A stretch of 64,000 nucleotides of DNA from positions 408,501-472,500 of the forward strand of contig JAVHZZ010000074.1 of assembly GCA_036250195.1 (NCBI GenBank), read 5' to 3'. A model generated the notes under the pieces. That model was not told the DNA's origin. It did not search any database and saw only the letters and a list, made by a program, of their open reading frames with translations. Positions 29,014-43,375 of the stretch are shown here, in pieces. The position numbers and the translations under genes are program-made. This stretch comes from Mixophyes australis (Eukaryota > Chordata > Amphibia > Anura > Limnodynastidae). Position 1 is the stretch's first letter. Every line of letters begins with the position of its first letter.

Positions 29014-29934
29014 CAGACAGACTGATTTCAACTGGAAGCAGTGCTTACATATTGCTTAATTTTTGGTGGTTATTAAATAGTATGGGTAGGCAAGAAAAGT
29101 GCATATATCTTTTATTAGCATAAACTTACCCAAATGCGCTCTTGCATATTTAAGGCATTCAAAGTAATAATATTTCACAGCATTAATACAGTTATGTACT
29201 AGACTGGACAATAGTAAGCAGAGCCAGTACTTATATCAACAATGGCCTTATCTGTGTGAAGTTTGTATGTTCTCCCTGTGTTTGTGTGGGTTTCCTCTGG
29301 GTGCTGTGGTTTCCTCCCACACTCCAAAAAACATACTGTTAGGTTAATTGGCTGCTATCAAAATTGACCCTAGTCTCTCCCTCTCTGTCTGTGTGTGAGT
29401 GTGTGTTTATATTAGGGAATTTAGACTGTAAGCTCCAATAGGGTAGGGACTGATGTGAATGGGTTCTCTGTACAGCGCTGCGCTATTAGTGACACTATAT
29501 AAATAAATGATAATGAGGATGATGATGATATGTGTTTACTATGCCTATACACATAGCCAGCTTCCACACTTGATTGGCAGATTAATGCATCATTATTGCT
29601 AAGTTTGATAACAGTTGTCTAATACAGTGACACTGGTAGAGAAAACCACTATAGACATTCACATAAGCAGCTCTCATCATCATCATTTATGGCATAAGAC
29701 TTCTTTAATTATACTAAGTTTTTGAGCAGGTCTGCATTATACTTAATTATATAAGGGAGATGTACTTTTAGTGAAAAGTAGCTCTCCAATTTCAAAAGTA
29801 CATCAACGTAGTATTAATACTTAGATTTAAAGGTGTTCTGGGATAAATGAAATATATTCCCAGCAGCCATCTCCCTTTGCCTCTATCTTATTGCATATTT
29901 TGTCCTAATGTGCTTTCATATTTACATGTCACCA
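28641..29934 (+). repeat. Satellite monomer 23 (long form, 803T, 1294 bp)
   Basis: GATA tract 28871-29022 (152 bp, distal AAAG x2); retroposon 29245-29530. Sites: 118A, 693C, 771 long, 803T, 971T, 1189C. Counterpart of monomer 19 with one tetramer fewer. Confidence 0.97.
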
Positions 29935-30212
29935 TGTTTCCATTGGCTAGTACCTTAAAGTCAGATGTCTGTCAAGCAAACTGACCAGTGACAGAATTGC
30001 TTTGTGAGGTATACATCTTTATGACATCAAATGCTTCACATGCAAAAAATCCAGTTCATTGTCAAAAATCAGCTATATTAGGAGAGTGAGAATTGTGTTT
30101 TAGCATCAATTACACACTAAATATGCTGTCAATGTGTATTTTAATGGATGTCTTTCAGTTTTAAAGATAGACAGACCGATAGATAGATAGAAAGATAGAA
30201 AGATAGATAGAT

Positions 30213-30251
<39 letters not shown>

Positions 30252-30260
30252 AAGATAGAT

Positions 30261-30303
<43 letters not shown>

Positions 30304-31224
30304 CAGACAGACTGATTTCAACTGGAAGCAGTGCTTACATATTGCTTAATTTTTGGTGGTTATTAAATAGTATGGGTAGGCAAGAAAAGTGCATATATCT
30401 TTTATTAGCATAAACTTACCCAAATGCGCTCTTGCATATTTAAGGCATTCAAAGTAATAATATTTCACAGCATTAATACAGTTATGTACTAGACTGGACA
30501 ATAGTAAGCAGAGCCAGTACTTATATCAACAATGGCCTTATCTGTGTGAAGTTTGTATGTTCTCCCTGTGTTTGTGTGGGTTTCCTCTGGGTGCTGTGGT
30601 TTCCTCCCACACTCCAAAAAACATACTGTTAGGTTAATTGGCTGCTATCAAAATTGACCCTAGTCTCTCCCTCTCTGTCTGTGTGTGAGTGTGTGTCTAT
30701 ATTAGGGAATTTAGACTGTAAGCTCCAATAAGGTAGGGACTGATGTGAATGGGTTCTCTGTACAGCGCTGCGCTATTAGTGACACTATATAAATAAATGA
30801 TAATGAGGATGATGATGATATGTGTTTACTATGCCTATACACATAGCCAGCTTCCACACTTGATTGGCAGATTAATGCATCATTATTGCTAAGTTTGATA
30901 ACAGTTGTCTAATACAGTGACACTGGTAGAGAAAACCACTATAGACATTCACATAAGCAGCTCTCATCATCATCATTTATGGCATAAGACTTCTTTAATT
31001 ATACTAAGTTTTTGAGCAGGTCTGCATTATACTTAATTATATAAGGGAGATGTACTTTTAGTGAAAAGTAGCTCTCCAATTTCAAAAGTACATCAACGTA
31101 GTATTAATACTTAGATTTAAAGGTGTTCTGGGATAAATGAAATATATTCCCAGCAGCCATCTCCCTTTGCCTCTATCTTATTGCATATTTTGTCCTAATG
31201 TGCTTTCATATTTACATGTCACCA
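29935..31224 (+). repeat. Satellite monomer 24 (long form, 837A, 1290 bp)
   Basis: GATA tract 30165-30312 (148 bp, distal AAAG x2); retroposon 30535-30820. Sites: 118G, 693C, 771 long, 837A, 971T, 1189C. Counterpart of monomer 20. Confidence 0.97.
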
Positions 31225-31502
31225 TGTTTCCATTGGCTAGTACCTTAAAGTCAGATGTCTGTCAAGCAAACTGACCAGTGACAGAATTGCTTTGTGAGGT
31301 ATACATCTTTATGACATCAAATGCTTCACATGCAAAAAATCCAGTTCATTGTCAAAAATCAGCTATATTAGGAGAGTGAGAATTGTGTTTTAGCATCAAT
31401 TACACACTAAATATGCTGTCAATGTGTATTTTAATGGATGTCTTTCAGTTTTAAAGATAGACAGACCGATAGATAGATAGTAAGATAGAAAGATAGATAG
31501 AT

Positions 31503-31537
<35 letters not shown>

Positions 31538-31546
31538 AAGATAGAT

Positions 31547-31621
<75 letters not shown>

Positions 31622-32542
31622 CAGACAGACTGATTTCAACTGGAAGCAGTGCTTACATATTGCTTAATTTTTGGTGGTTATTAAATAGTATGGGTAGGCA
31701 AGAAAAGTGCATATATCTTTTATTAGCATAAACTTACCCAAATGCGCTCTTGCATATTTAAGGCATTCAAAGTAATAATATTTCACAGCATTAATACAGT
31801 TATGTACTAGACTGGACAATAGTAAGCAGAGCCAGTACTTATATCAACAATGGCCTTATCTGTGTGAAGTTTGTATGTTCTCCCTGTGTTTGTGTGGGTT
31901 TCCTCTGGGTGCTGTGGTTTCCTCCCACACTCCAAAAAACATACTGTTAGGTTAATTGGCTGCTATCAAAATTGACCCTAGTCTCTCCCTCTCTGTCTGT
32001 GTGTGAGTGTGTGTCTATATTAGGGAATTTAGACTGTAAGCTCCAATAGGGTAGGGACTGATGTGAATGGGTTCTCTGTACAGCGCTGCGCTATTAGTGA
32101 CACTATATAAATAAATGATAATGAGGATGATGATGATATGTGTTTACTATGCCTATACACATAGCCAGCTTCCACACTTGATTGGCAGATTAATGCATCA
32201 TTATTGCTAAGTTTGATAACAGTTGTCTAATACAGTGACACTGGTAGAGAAAACCACTATAGACATTCACATAAGCAGCTCTCATCATCATCATTTATGG
32301 CATAAGACTTCTTTAATTATACTAAGTTTTTGAGCAGGTCTGCATTATACTTAATTATATAAGGGAGATGTACTTTTAGTGAAAAGTAGCTCTCCAATTT
32401 TAAAAGTACATCAACGTAGTATTAATACTTAGATTTAAAGGTGTTCTGGGATAAATGAAATATATTCCCAGCAGCCATCTCCCTTTGCCTCTATCTTATT
32501 GCATATTTTGTCCTAATGTGCTTTCATATTTACATGTCACCA
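31225..32542 (+). repeat. Satellite monomer 25 (long form, 'gtaag' tract, 1318 bp)
   Basis: GATA tract 31455-31630 (176 bp, GTAA first interruption, distal AAAG x2); retroposon 31853-32138. Sites: 118G, 693C, 771 long, 971T, 1189T. Counterpart of monomer 21, and of monomer 27 in a dimer repeat. Confidence 0.97.
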
Positions 32543-32820
32543 TGTTTCCATTGGCTAGTACCTTAAAGTCAGATGTCTGTCAAGCAAACTGACCAGTGAC
32601 AGAATTGCTTTGTGAGGTATACATCTTTATGACATCAAATGCTTCACATACAAAAAATCCAGTTCATTGTCAAAAATCAGCTATATTAGGAGAGTGAGAA
32701 TTGTGTTTTAGCATCAATTACACACTAAATATGCTGTCAATGTGTATTTTAATGGATGTCTTTCAGTTTTAAAGATAGACAGACCGATAGATAGATAGAA
32801 AGATAGAAAGATAGATAGAT

Positions 32821-32855
<35 letters not shown>

Positions 32856-32864
32856 AAGATAGAT

Positions 32865-32931
<67 letters not shown>

Positions 32932-33852
32932 CAGACAGACTGATTTCAACTGGAAGCAGTGCTTACATATTGCTTAATTTTTGGTGGTTATTAAATAGTA
33001 TGGGTAGGCAAGAAAAGTGCATATATCTTTTATTAGCATAAACTTACCCAAATGCGCTCTTGCATATTTAAGGCATTCAAAGTAATAATATTTCACAGCA
33101 TTAATACAGTTATGTACTAGACTGGACAATAGTAAGCAGAGCCAGTACTTATATCAACAATGGCCTTATCTGTGTGAAGTTTGTATGTTCTCCCTGTGTT
33201 TGTGTGGGTTTCCTCTGGGTGCTGTGGTTTCCTCCCACACTCCAAAAAACATACTGTTAGGTTAATTGGCTGCTATCAAAATTGACCCTAGTCTCTCCCT
33301 CTCTGTCTGTGTGTGAGTGTGTGTCTATATTAGGGAATTTAGACTGTAAGCTCCAATAGGGTAGGGACTGATGTGAATGGGTTCTCTGTACAGCGCTGCG
33401 CTATTAGTGACACTATATAAATAAATGATAATGAGGATGATGATGATATGTGTTTACTATGCCTATACACATAGCCAGCTTCCACACTTGATTGGCAGAT
33501 TAATGCATCATTATTGCTAAGTTTGATAACAGTTGTCTAATACAGTGACACTGGTAGAGAAAACCACTATAGACATTCACATAAGCAGCTCTCATCATCA
33601 TCATTTATGGCATAAGACTTCTTTAATTATACTAAGTTTTTGAGCAGGTCTGCATTATACTTAATTATATAAGGGAGATGTACTTTTAGTGAAAAGTAGC
33701 TCTCCAATTTCAAAAGTACATCAACGTAGTATTAATACTTAGATTTAAAGGTGTTCTGGGATAAATGAAATATATTCCCAGCAGCCATCTCCCTTTGCCT
33801 CTATCTTATTGCATATTTTGTCCTAATGTGCTTTCATATTTACATGTCACCA
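32543..33852 (+). repeat. Satellite monomer 26 (long form, 118A/1189C, 1310 bp)
   Basis: GATA tract 32773-32940 (168 bp, distal AAAG x2); retroposon 33163-33448. Sites: 118A, 693C, 771 long, 971T, 1189C. Pairs with monomer 25 as the dimer repeated in 27-28. Confidence 0.97.
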
Positions 33853-34130
33853 TGTTTCCATTGGCTAGTACCTTAAAGTCAGATGTCTGTCAAGCAAACT
33901 GACCAGTGACAGAATTGCTTTGTGAGGTATACATCTTTATGACATCAAATGCTTCACATGCAAAAAATCCAGTTCATTGTCAAAAATCAGCTATATTAGG
34001 AGAGTGAGAATTGTGTTTTAGCATCAATTACACACTAAATATGCTGTCAATGTGTATTTTAATGGATGTCTTTCAGTTTTAAAGATAGACAGACCGATAG
34101 ATAGATAGTAAGATAGAAAGATAGATAGAT

Positions 34131-34165
<35 letters not shown>

Positions 34166-34174
34166 AAGATAGAT

Positions 34175-34245
<71 letters not shown>

Positions 34246-35166
34246 CAGACAGACTGATTTCAACTGGAAGCAGTGCTTACATATTGCTTAATTTTTGGTG
34301 GTTATTAAATAGTATGGGTAGGCAAGAAAAGTGCATATATCTTTTATTAGCATAAACTTACCCAAATGCGCTCTTGCATATTTAAGGCATTCAAAGTAAT
34401 AATATTTCACAGCATTAATACAGTTATGTACTAGACTGGACAATAGTAAGCAGAGCCAGTACTTATATCAACAATGGCCTTATCTGTGTGAAGTTTGTAT
34501 GTTCTCCCTGTGTTTGTGTGGGTTTCCTCTGGGTGCTGTGGTTTCCTCCCACACTCCAAAAAACATACTGTTAGGTTAATTGGCTGCTATCAAAATTGAC
34601 CCTAGTCTCTCCCTCTCTGTCTGTGTGTGAGTGTGTGTCTATATTAGGGAATTTAGACTGTAAGCTCCAATAGGGTAGGGACTGATGTGAATGGGTTCTC
34701 TGTACAGCGCTGCGCTATTAGTGACACTATATAAATAAATGATAATGAGGATGATGATGATATGTGTTTACTATGCCTATACACATAGCCAGCTTCCACA
34801 CTTGATTGGCAGATTAATGCATCATTATTGCTAAGTTTGATAACAGTTGTCTAATACAGTGACACTGGTAGAGAAAACCACTATAGACATTCACATAAGC
34901 AGCTCTCATCATCATCATTTATGGCATAAGACTTCTTTAATTATACTAAGTTTTTGAGCAGGTCTGCATTATACTTAATTATATAAGGGAGATGTACTTT
35001 TAGTGAAAAGTAGCTCTCCAATTTTAAAAGTACATCAACGTAGTATTAATACTTAGATTTAAAGGTGTTCTGGGATAAATGAAATATATTCCCAGCAGCC
35101 ATCTCCCTTTGCCTCTATCTTATTGCATATTTTGTCCTAATGTGCTTTCATATTTACATGTCACCA
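33853..35166 (+). repeat. Satellite monomer 27 (long form, 'gtaag' tract, 1314 bp)
   Basis: GATA tract 34083-34254 (172 bp, GTAA first interruption, distal AAAG x2); retroposon 34477-34762. Sites: 118G, 693C, 771 long, 971T, 1189T. Last copy in the window with 1189T and with the GTAA tract. Confidence 0.97.
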
Positions 35167-35444
35167 TGTTTCCATTGGCTAGTACCTTAAAGTCAGATGT
35201 CTGTCAAGCAAACTGACCAGTGACAGAATTGCTTTGTGAGGTATACATCTTTATGACATCAAATGCTTCACATACAAAAAATCCAGTTCATTGTCAAAAA
35301 TCAGCTATATTAGGAGAGTGAGAATTGTGTTTTAGCATCAATTACACACTAAATATGCTGTCAATGTGTATTTTAATGGATGTCTTTCAGTTTTAAAGAT
35401 AGACAGACCGATAGATAGATAGAAAGATAGAAAGATAGATAGAT

Positions 35445-35479
<35 letters not shown>

Positions 35480-35488
35480 AAGATAGAT

Positions 35489-35551
<63 letters not shown>

Positions 35552-36472
35552 CAGACAGACTGATTTCAACTGGAAGCAGTGCTTACATATTGCTTAATTT
35601 TTGGTGGTTATTAAATAGTATGGGTAGGCAAGAAAAGTGCATATATCTTTTATTAGCATAAACTTACCCAAATGCGCTCTTGCATATTTAAGGCATTCAA
35701 AGTAATAATATTTCACAGCATTAATACAGTTATGTACTAGACTGGACAATAGTAAGCAGAGCCAGTACTTATATCAACAATGGCCTTATCTGTGTGAAGT
35801 TTGTATGTTCTCCCTGTGTTTGTGTGGGTTTCCTCTGGGTGCTGTGGTTTCCTCCCACACTCCAAAAAACATACTGTTAGGTTAATTGGCTGCTATCAAA
35901 ATTGACCCTAGTCTCTCCCTCTCTGTCTGTGTGTGAGTGTGTGTCTATATTAGGGAATTTAGACTGTAAGCTCCAATAGGGTAGGGACTGATGTGAATGG
36001 GTTCTCTGTACAGCGCTGCGCTATTAGTGACACTATATAAATAAATGATAATGAGGATGATGATGATATGTGTTTACTATGCCTATACACATAGCCAGCT
36101 TCCACACTTGATTGGCAGATTAATGCATCATTATTGCTAAGTTTGATAACAGTTGTCTAATACAGTGACACTGGTAGAGAAAACCACTATAGACATTCAC
36201 ATAAGCAGCTCTCATCATCATCATTTATGGCATAAGACTTCTTTAATTATACTAAGTTTTTGAGCAGGTCTGCATTATACTTAATTATATAAGGGAGATG
36301 TACTTTTAGTGAAAAGTAGCTCTCCAATTTCAAAAGTACATCAACGTAGTATTAATACTTAGATTTAAAGGTGTTCTGGGATAAATGAAATATATTCCCA
36401 GCAGCCATCTCCCTTTGCCTCTATCTTATTGCATATTTTGTCCTAATGTGCTTTCATATTTACATGTCACCA
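35167..36472 (+). repeat. Satellite monomer 28 (long form, 118A/1189C, 1306 bp)
   Basis: GATA tract 35397-35560 (164 bp, distal AAAG x2); retroposon 35783-36068. Sites: 118A, 693C, 771 long, 971T, 1189C. Last copy with 118A; everything to the right is 118G. Confidence 0.97.
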
Positions 36473-36750
36473 TGTTTCCATTGGCTAGTACCTTAAAGTC
36501 AGATGTCTGTCAAGCAAACTGACCAGTGACAGAATTGCTTTGTGAGGTATACATCTTTATGACATCAAATGCTTCACATGCAAAAAATCCAGTTCATTGT
36601 CAAAAATCAGCTATATTAGGAGAGTGAGAATTGTGTTTTAGCATCAATTACACACTAAATATGCTGTCAATGTGTATTTTAATGGATGTCTTTCAGTTTT
36701 AAAGATAGACAGACCGATAGATAGATAGAAAGATAGAAAGATAGATAGAT

Positions 36751-36785
<35 letters not shown>

Positions 36786-36794
36786 AAGATAGAT

Positions 36795-36845
<51 letters not shown>

Positions 36846-37766
36846 CAGACAGACTGATTTCAACTGGAAGCAGTGCTTACATATTGCTTAATTTTTGGTG
36901 GTTATTAAATAGTATGGGTAGGCAAGAAAAGTGCATATATCTTTTATTAGCATAAACTTACCCAAATGCGCTCTTGCATATTTAAGGCATTCAAAGTAAT
37001 AATATTTCACAGCATTAATACAGTTATGTACTAGACTGGACAATAGTAAGCAGAGCCAGTACTTATATCAACAATGGCCTTATCTGTGTGAAGTTTGTAT
37101 GTTCTCCCTGTGTTTGTGTGGGTTTCCTCTGGGTGCTGTGGTTTCCTCCCACACTCCAAAAAACATACTGTTAGGTTAATTGGCTGCTATCAAAATTGAC
37201 CCTAGTCTCTCCCTCTCTGTCTGTGTGTGAGTGTGTGTCTATATTAGGGAATTTAGACTGTAAGCTCCAATAGGGTAGGGACTGATGTGAATGGGTTCTC
37301 TGTACAGCGCTGCGCTATTAGTGACACTATATAAATAAATGATAATGAGGATGATGATGATATGTGTTTACTATGCCTATACACATAGCCAGCTTCCACA
37401 CTTGATTGGCAGATTAATGCATCATTATTGCTAAGTTTGATAACAGTTGTCTAATACAGTGACACTGGTAGAGAAAACCACTATAGACATTCACATAAGC
37501 AGCTCTCATCATCATCATTTATGGCATAAGACTTCTTTAATTATACTAAGTTTTTGAGCAGGTCTGCATTATACTTAATTATATAAGGGAGATGTACTTT
37601 TAGTGAAAAGTAGCTCTCCAATTTCAAAAGTACATCAACGTAGTATTAATACTTAGATTTAAAGGTGTTCTGGGATAAATGAAATATATTCCCAGCAGCC
37701 ATCTCCCTTTGCCTCTATCTTATTGCATATTTTGTCCTAATGTGCTTTCATATTTACATGTCACCA
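36473..37766 (+). repeat. Satellite monomer 29 (long form, 1294 bp)
   Basis: GATA tract 36703-36854 (152 bp, distal AAAG x2); retroposon 37077-37362. Sites: 118G, 693C, 771 long, 971T, 976G, 1189C, the consensus of the right-hand part of the array. Confidence 0.97.
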
Positions 37767-38044
37767 TGTTTCCATTGGCTAGTACCTTAAAGTCAGATGT
37801 CTGTCAAGCAAACTGACCAGTGACAGAATTGCTTTGTGAGGTATACATCTTTATGACATCAAATGCTTCACATGCAAAAAATCCAGTTCATTGTCAAAAA
37901 TCAGCTATATTAGGAGAGTGAGAATTGTGTTTTAGCATCAATTACACACTAAATATGCTGTTAATGTGTATTTTAATGGATGTCTTTCAGTTTTAAAGAT
38001 AGACAGACCGATAGATAGATAGAAAGATAGAAAGATAGATAGAT

Positions 38045-38079
<35 letters not shown>

Positions 38080-38088
38080 AAGATAGAT

Positions 38089-38151
<63 letters not shown>

Positions 38152-39072
38152 CAGACAGACTGATTTCAACTGGAAGCAGTGCTTACATATTGCTTAATTT
38201 TTGGTGGTTATTAAATAGTATGGGTAGGCAAGAAAAGTGCATATATCTTTTATTAGCATAAACTTACCCAAATGCGCTCTTGCATATTTAAGGCATTCAA
38301 AGTAATAATATTTCACAGCATTAATACAGTTATGTACTAGACTGGACAATAGTAAGCAGAGCCAGTACTTATATCAACAATGGCCTTATCTGTGTGAAGT
38401 TTGTATGTTCTCCCTGTGTTTGTGTGGGTTTCCTCTGGGTGCTGTGGTTTCCTCCCACACTCCAAAAAACATACTGTTAGGTTAATTGGCTGCTATCAAA
38501 ATTGACCCTAGTCTCTCCCTCTCTGTCTGTGTGTGAGTGTGTGTCTATATTAGGGAATTTAGACTGTAAGCTCCAATAGGGTAGGGACTGATGTGAATGG
38601 GTTCTCTGTACAGCGCTGCGCTATTAGTGACACTATATAAATAAATGATAATGAGGATGATGATGATATGTGTTTACTATGCCTATACACATAGCCAGCT
38701 TCCACACTTGATTGGCAGATTAATGCATCATTATTGCTAAGTTTGATAACAGTTGTCTAATACAGTGACACTGGTAGAGAAAACCACTATAGACATTCAC
38801 ATAAGCAGCTCTCATCATCATCATTTATGGCATAAGACTTCTTTAATTATACTAAGTTTTTGAGCAGGTCTGCATTATACTTAATTATATAAGGGAGATG
38901 TACTTTTAGTGAAAAGTAGCTCTCCAATTTCAAAAGTACATCAACGTAGTATTAATACTTAGATTTAAAGGTGTTCTGGGATAAATGAAATATATTCCCA
39001 GCAGCCATCTCCCTTTGCCTCTATCTTATTGCATATTTTGTCCTAATGTGCTTTCATATTTACATGTCACCA
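37767..39072 (+). repeat. Satellite monomer 30 (long form, 1306 bp)
   Basis: GATA tract 37997-38160 (164 bp, distal AAAG x2); retroposon 38383-38668. Sites: 118G, 693C, 771 long, 971T, 1189C. Private base: 196T ('gctgttaatg'). Confidence 0.97.
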
Positions 39073-39350
39073 TGTTTCCATTGGCTAGTACCTTAAAGTC
39101 AGATGTCTGTCAAGCAAACTGACCAGTGACAGAATTGCTTTGTGAGGTATACATCTTTATGACATCAAATGCTTCACATGCAAAAAATCCAGTTCATTGT
39201 CAAAAATCAGCTATATTAGGAGAGTGAGAATTGTGTTTTAGCATCAATTACACACTAAATATGCTGTCAATGTGTATTTTAATGGATGTCTTTCAGTTTT
39301 AAAGATAGACAGACCGATAGATAGATAGAAAGATAGAAAGATAGATAGAT

Positions 39351-39385
<35 letters not shown>

Positions 39386-39394
39386 AAGATAGAT

Positions 39395-39469
<75 letters not shown>

Positions 39470-40386
39470 CAGACAGACTGATTTCAACTGGAAGCAGTGC
39501 TTACATATTGCTTAATTTTTGGTGGTTATTAAATAGTATGGGTAGGCAAGAAAAGTGCATATATCTTTTATTAGCATAAACTTACCCAAATGCGCTCTTG
39601 CATATTTAAGGCATTCAAAGTAATAATATTTCACAGCATTAATACAGTTATGTACTAGACTGGACAATAGTAAGCAGAGCCAGTACTTATATCAACAATG
39701 GCCTTATCTGTGTGAAGTTTGTATGTTCTCCCTGTGTTTGTGTGGGTTTCCTCTGGGTGCTGTGGTTTCCTCCCACACTCCAAAAAACATACTGTTAGGT
39801 TAATTGGCTGCTATCAAAATTGACCCTAGTCTCTCTCTGTCTGTGTGTGAGTGTGTGTCTATATTAGGGAATTTAGACTGTAAGCTCCAATAGGGTAGGG
39901 ACTGATGTGAATGGGTTCTCTGTACAGCGCTGCGCTATTAGTGACACTATATAAATAAATGATAATGAGGATGATGATGATATGTGTTTACTATGCCTAT
40001 ACACATAGCCAGCTTCCACACTTGATTGGCAGATTAATGCATCATTATTGCTAAGTTTGATAACAGTTGTCTAATACAGTGACACTGGTAGAGAAAACCA
40101 CTATAGACATTCACATAAGCAGCTCTCATCATCATCATTTATGGCATAAGACTTCTTTAATTATACTAAGTTTTTGAGCAGGTCTGCATTATACTTAATT
40201 ATATAAGGGAGATGTACTTTTAGTGAAAAGTAGCTCTCCAATTTCAAAAGTACATCAACGTAGTATTAATACTTAGATTTAAAGGTGTTCTGGGATAAAT
40301 GAAATATATTCCCAGCAGCCATCTCCCTTTGCCTCTATCTTATTGCATATTTTGTCCTAATGTGCTTTCATATTTACATGTCACCA
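39073..40386 (+). repeat. Satellite monomer 31 (short form with two distal AAAG, 1314 bp)
   Basis: GATA tract 39303-39478 (176 bp, distal AAAG x2); retroposon 39701-39982. Sites: 118G, 693C, 771 short, 971T, 1189C. The short indel with a two-AAAG tract is a recombinant-looking combination. Confidence 0.97.
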
Positions 40387-40664
40387 TGTTTCCATTGGCT
40401 AGTACCTTAAAGTCAGATGTCTGTCAAGCAAACTGACCAGTGACAGAATTGCTTTGTGAGGTATACATCTTTATGACATCAAATGCTTCACATGCAAAAA
40501 ATCCAGTTCATTGTCAAAAATCAGCTATATTAGGAGAGTGAGAATTGTGTTTTAGCATCAATTACACACTAAATATGCTGTCAATGTGTATTTTAATGGA
40601 TGTCTTTCAGTTTTAAAGATAGACAGACCGATAGATAGATAGAAAGATAGAAAGATAGATAGAT

Positions 40665-40699
<35 letters not shown>

Positions 40700-40708
40700 A
40701 AGATAGAT

Positions 40709-40775
<67 letters not shown>

Positions 40776-41696
40776 CAGACAGACTGATTTCAACTGGAAG
40801 CAGTGCTTACATATTGCTTAATTTTTGGTGGTTATTAAATAGTATGGGTAGGCAAGAAAAGTGCATATATCTTTTATTAGCATAAACTTACCCAAATGCG
40901 CTCTTGCATATTTAAGGCATTCAAAGTAATAATATTTCACAGCATTAATACAGTTATGTACTAGACTGGACAATAGTAAGCAGAGCCAGTACTTATATCA
41001 ACAATGGCCTTATCTGTGTGAAGTTTGTATGTTCTCCCTGTGTTTGTGTGGGTTTCCTCTGGGTGCTGTGGTTTCCTCCCACACTCCAAAAAACATACTG
41101 TTAGGTTAATTGGCTGCTATCAAAATTGACCCTAGTCTCTCCCTCTCTGTCTGTGTGTGAGTGTGTGTCTATATTAGGGAATTTAGACTGTAAGCTCCAA
41201 TAGGGTAGGGACTGATGTGAATGGGTTCTCTGTACAGCGCTGCGCTATTAGTGACACTATATAAATAAATGATAATGAGGATGATGATGATATGTGTTTA
41301 CTATGCCTATACACATAGCCAGCTTCCACACTTGATTGGCAGATTAATGCATCATTATTGCTAAGTTTGATAACAGTTGTCTAATACAGTGACACTGGTA
41401 GAGAAAACCACTATAGACATTCACATAAGCAGCTCTCATCATCATCATTTATGGCATAAGACTTCTTTAATTATACTAAGTTTTTGAGCAGGTCTGCATT
41501 ATACTTAATTATATAAGGGAGATGTACTTTTAGTGAAAAGTAGCTCTCCAATTTCAAAAGTACATCAACGTAGTATTAATACTTAGATTTAAAGGTGTTC
41601 TGGGATAAATGAAATATATTCCCAGCAGCCATCTCCCTTTGCCTCTATCTTATTGCATATTTTGTCCTAATGTGCTTTCATATTTACATGTCACCA
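40387..41696 (+). repeat. Satellite monomer 32 (long form, 1310 bp)
   Basis: GATA tract 40617-40784 (168 bp, distal AAAG x2); retroposon 41007-41292. Sites: 118G, 693C, 771 long, 971T, 1189C. First unit of a long-short dimer repeated as 34-35. Confidence 0.97.
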
Positions 41697-41974
41697 TGTT
41701 TCCATTGGCTAGTACCTTAAAGTCAGATGTCTGTCAAGCAAACTGACCAGTGACAGAATTGCTTTGTGAGGTATACATCTTTATGACATCAAATGCTTCA
41801 CATGCAAAAAATCCAGTTCATTGTCAAAAATCAGCTATATTAGGAGAGTGAGAATTGTGTTTTAGCATCAATTACACACTAAATATGCTGTCAATGTGTA
41901 TTTTAATGGATGTCTTTCAGTTTTAAAGATAGACAGACCGATAGATAGATAGAAAGATAGAAAGATAGATAGAT

Positions 41975-42061
<87 letters not shown>

Positions 42062-42978
42062 CAGACAGACTGATTTCAACTGGAAGCAGTGCTTACATAT
42101 TGCTTAATTTTTGGTGGTTATTAAATAGTATGGGTAGGCAAGAAAAGTGCATATATCTTTTATTAGCATAAACTTACCCAAATGCGCTCTTGCATATTTA
42201 AGGCATTCAAAGTAATAATATTTCACAGCATTAATACAGTTATGTACTAGACTGGACAATAGTAAGCAGAGCCAGTACTTATATCAACAATGGCCTTATC
42301 TGTGTGAAGTTTGTATGTTCTCCCTGTGTTTGTGTGGGTTTCCTCTGGGTGCTGTGGTTTCCTCCCACACTCCAAAAAACATACTGTTAGGTTAATTGGC
42401 TGCTATCAAAATTGACCCTAGTCTCTCTCTGTCTGTGTGTGAGTGTGTGTCTATATTAGGGAATTTAGACTGTAAGCTCCAATAGGGTAGGGACTGATGT
42501 GAATGGGTTCTCTGTACAGCGCTGCGCTATTAGTGACACTATATAAATAAATGATAATGAGGATGATGATGATATGTGTTTACTATGCCTATACACATAG
42601 CCAGCTTCCACACTTGATTGGCAGATTAATGCATCATTATTGCTAAGTTTGATAACAGTTGTCTAATACAGTGACACTGGTAGAGAAAACCACTATAGAC
42701 ATTCACATAAGCAGCTCTCATCATCATCATTTATGGCATAAGACTTCTTTAATTATACTAAGTTTTTGAGCAGGTCTGCATTATACTTAATTATATAAGG
42801 GAGATGTACTTTTAGTGAAAAGTAGCTCTCCAATTTCAAAAGTACATCAACGTAGTATTAATACTTAGATTTAAAGGTGTTCTGGGATAAATGAAATATA
42901 TTCCCAGCAGCCATCTCCCTTTGCCTCTATCTTATTGCATATTTTGTCCTAATGTGCTTTCATATTTACATGTCACCA
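41697..42978 (+). repeat. Satellite monomer 33 (short form, 1282 bp)
   Basis: GATA tract 41927-42070 (144 bp, distal AAAG x1); retroposon 42293-42574. Sites: 118G, 693C, 771 short, 971T, 976G, 1189C. Like monomer 35 except at 976 and by one tetramer. Confidence 0.97.
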
Positions 42979-43256
42979 TGTTTCCATTGGCTAGTACCTT
43001 AAAGTCAGATGTCTGTCAAGCAAACTGACCAGTGACAGAATTGCTTTGTGAGGTATACATCTTTATGACATCAAATGCTTCACATGCAAAAAATCCAGTT
43101 CATTGTCAAAAATCAGCTATATTAGGAGAGTGAGAATTGTGTTTTAGCATCAATTACACACTAAATATGCTGTCAATGTGTATTTTAATGGATGTCTTTC
43201 AGTTTTAAAGATAGACAGACCGATAGATAGATAGAAAGATAGAAAGATAGATAGAT

Positions 43257-43291
<35 letters not shown>

Positions 43292-43300
43292 AAGATAGAT

Positions 43301-43375
<75 letters not shown>

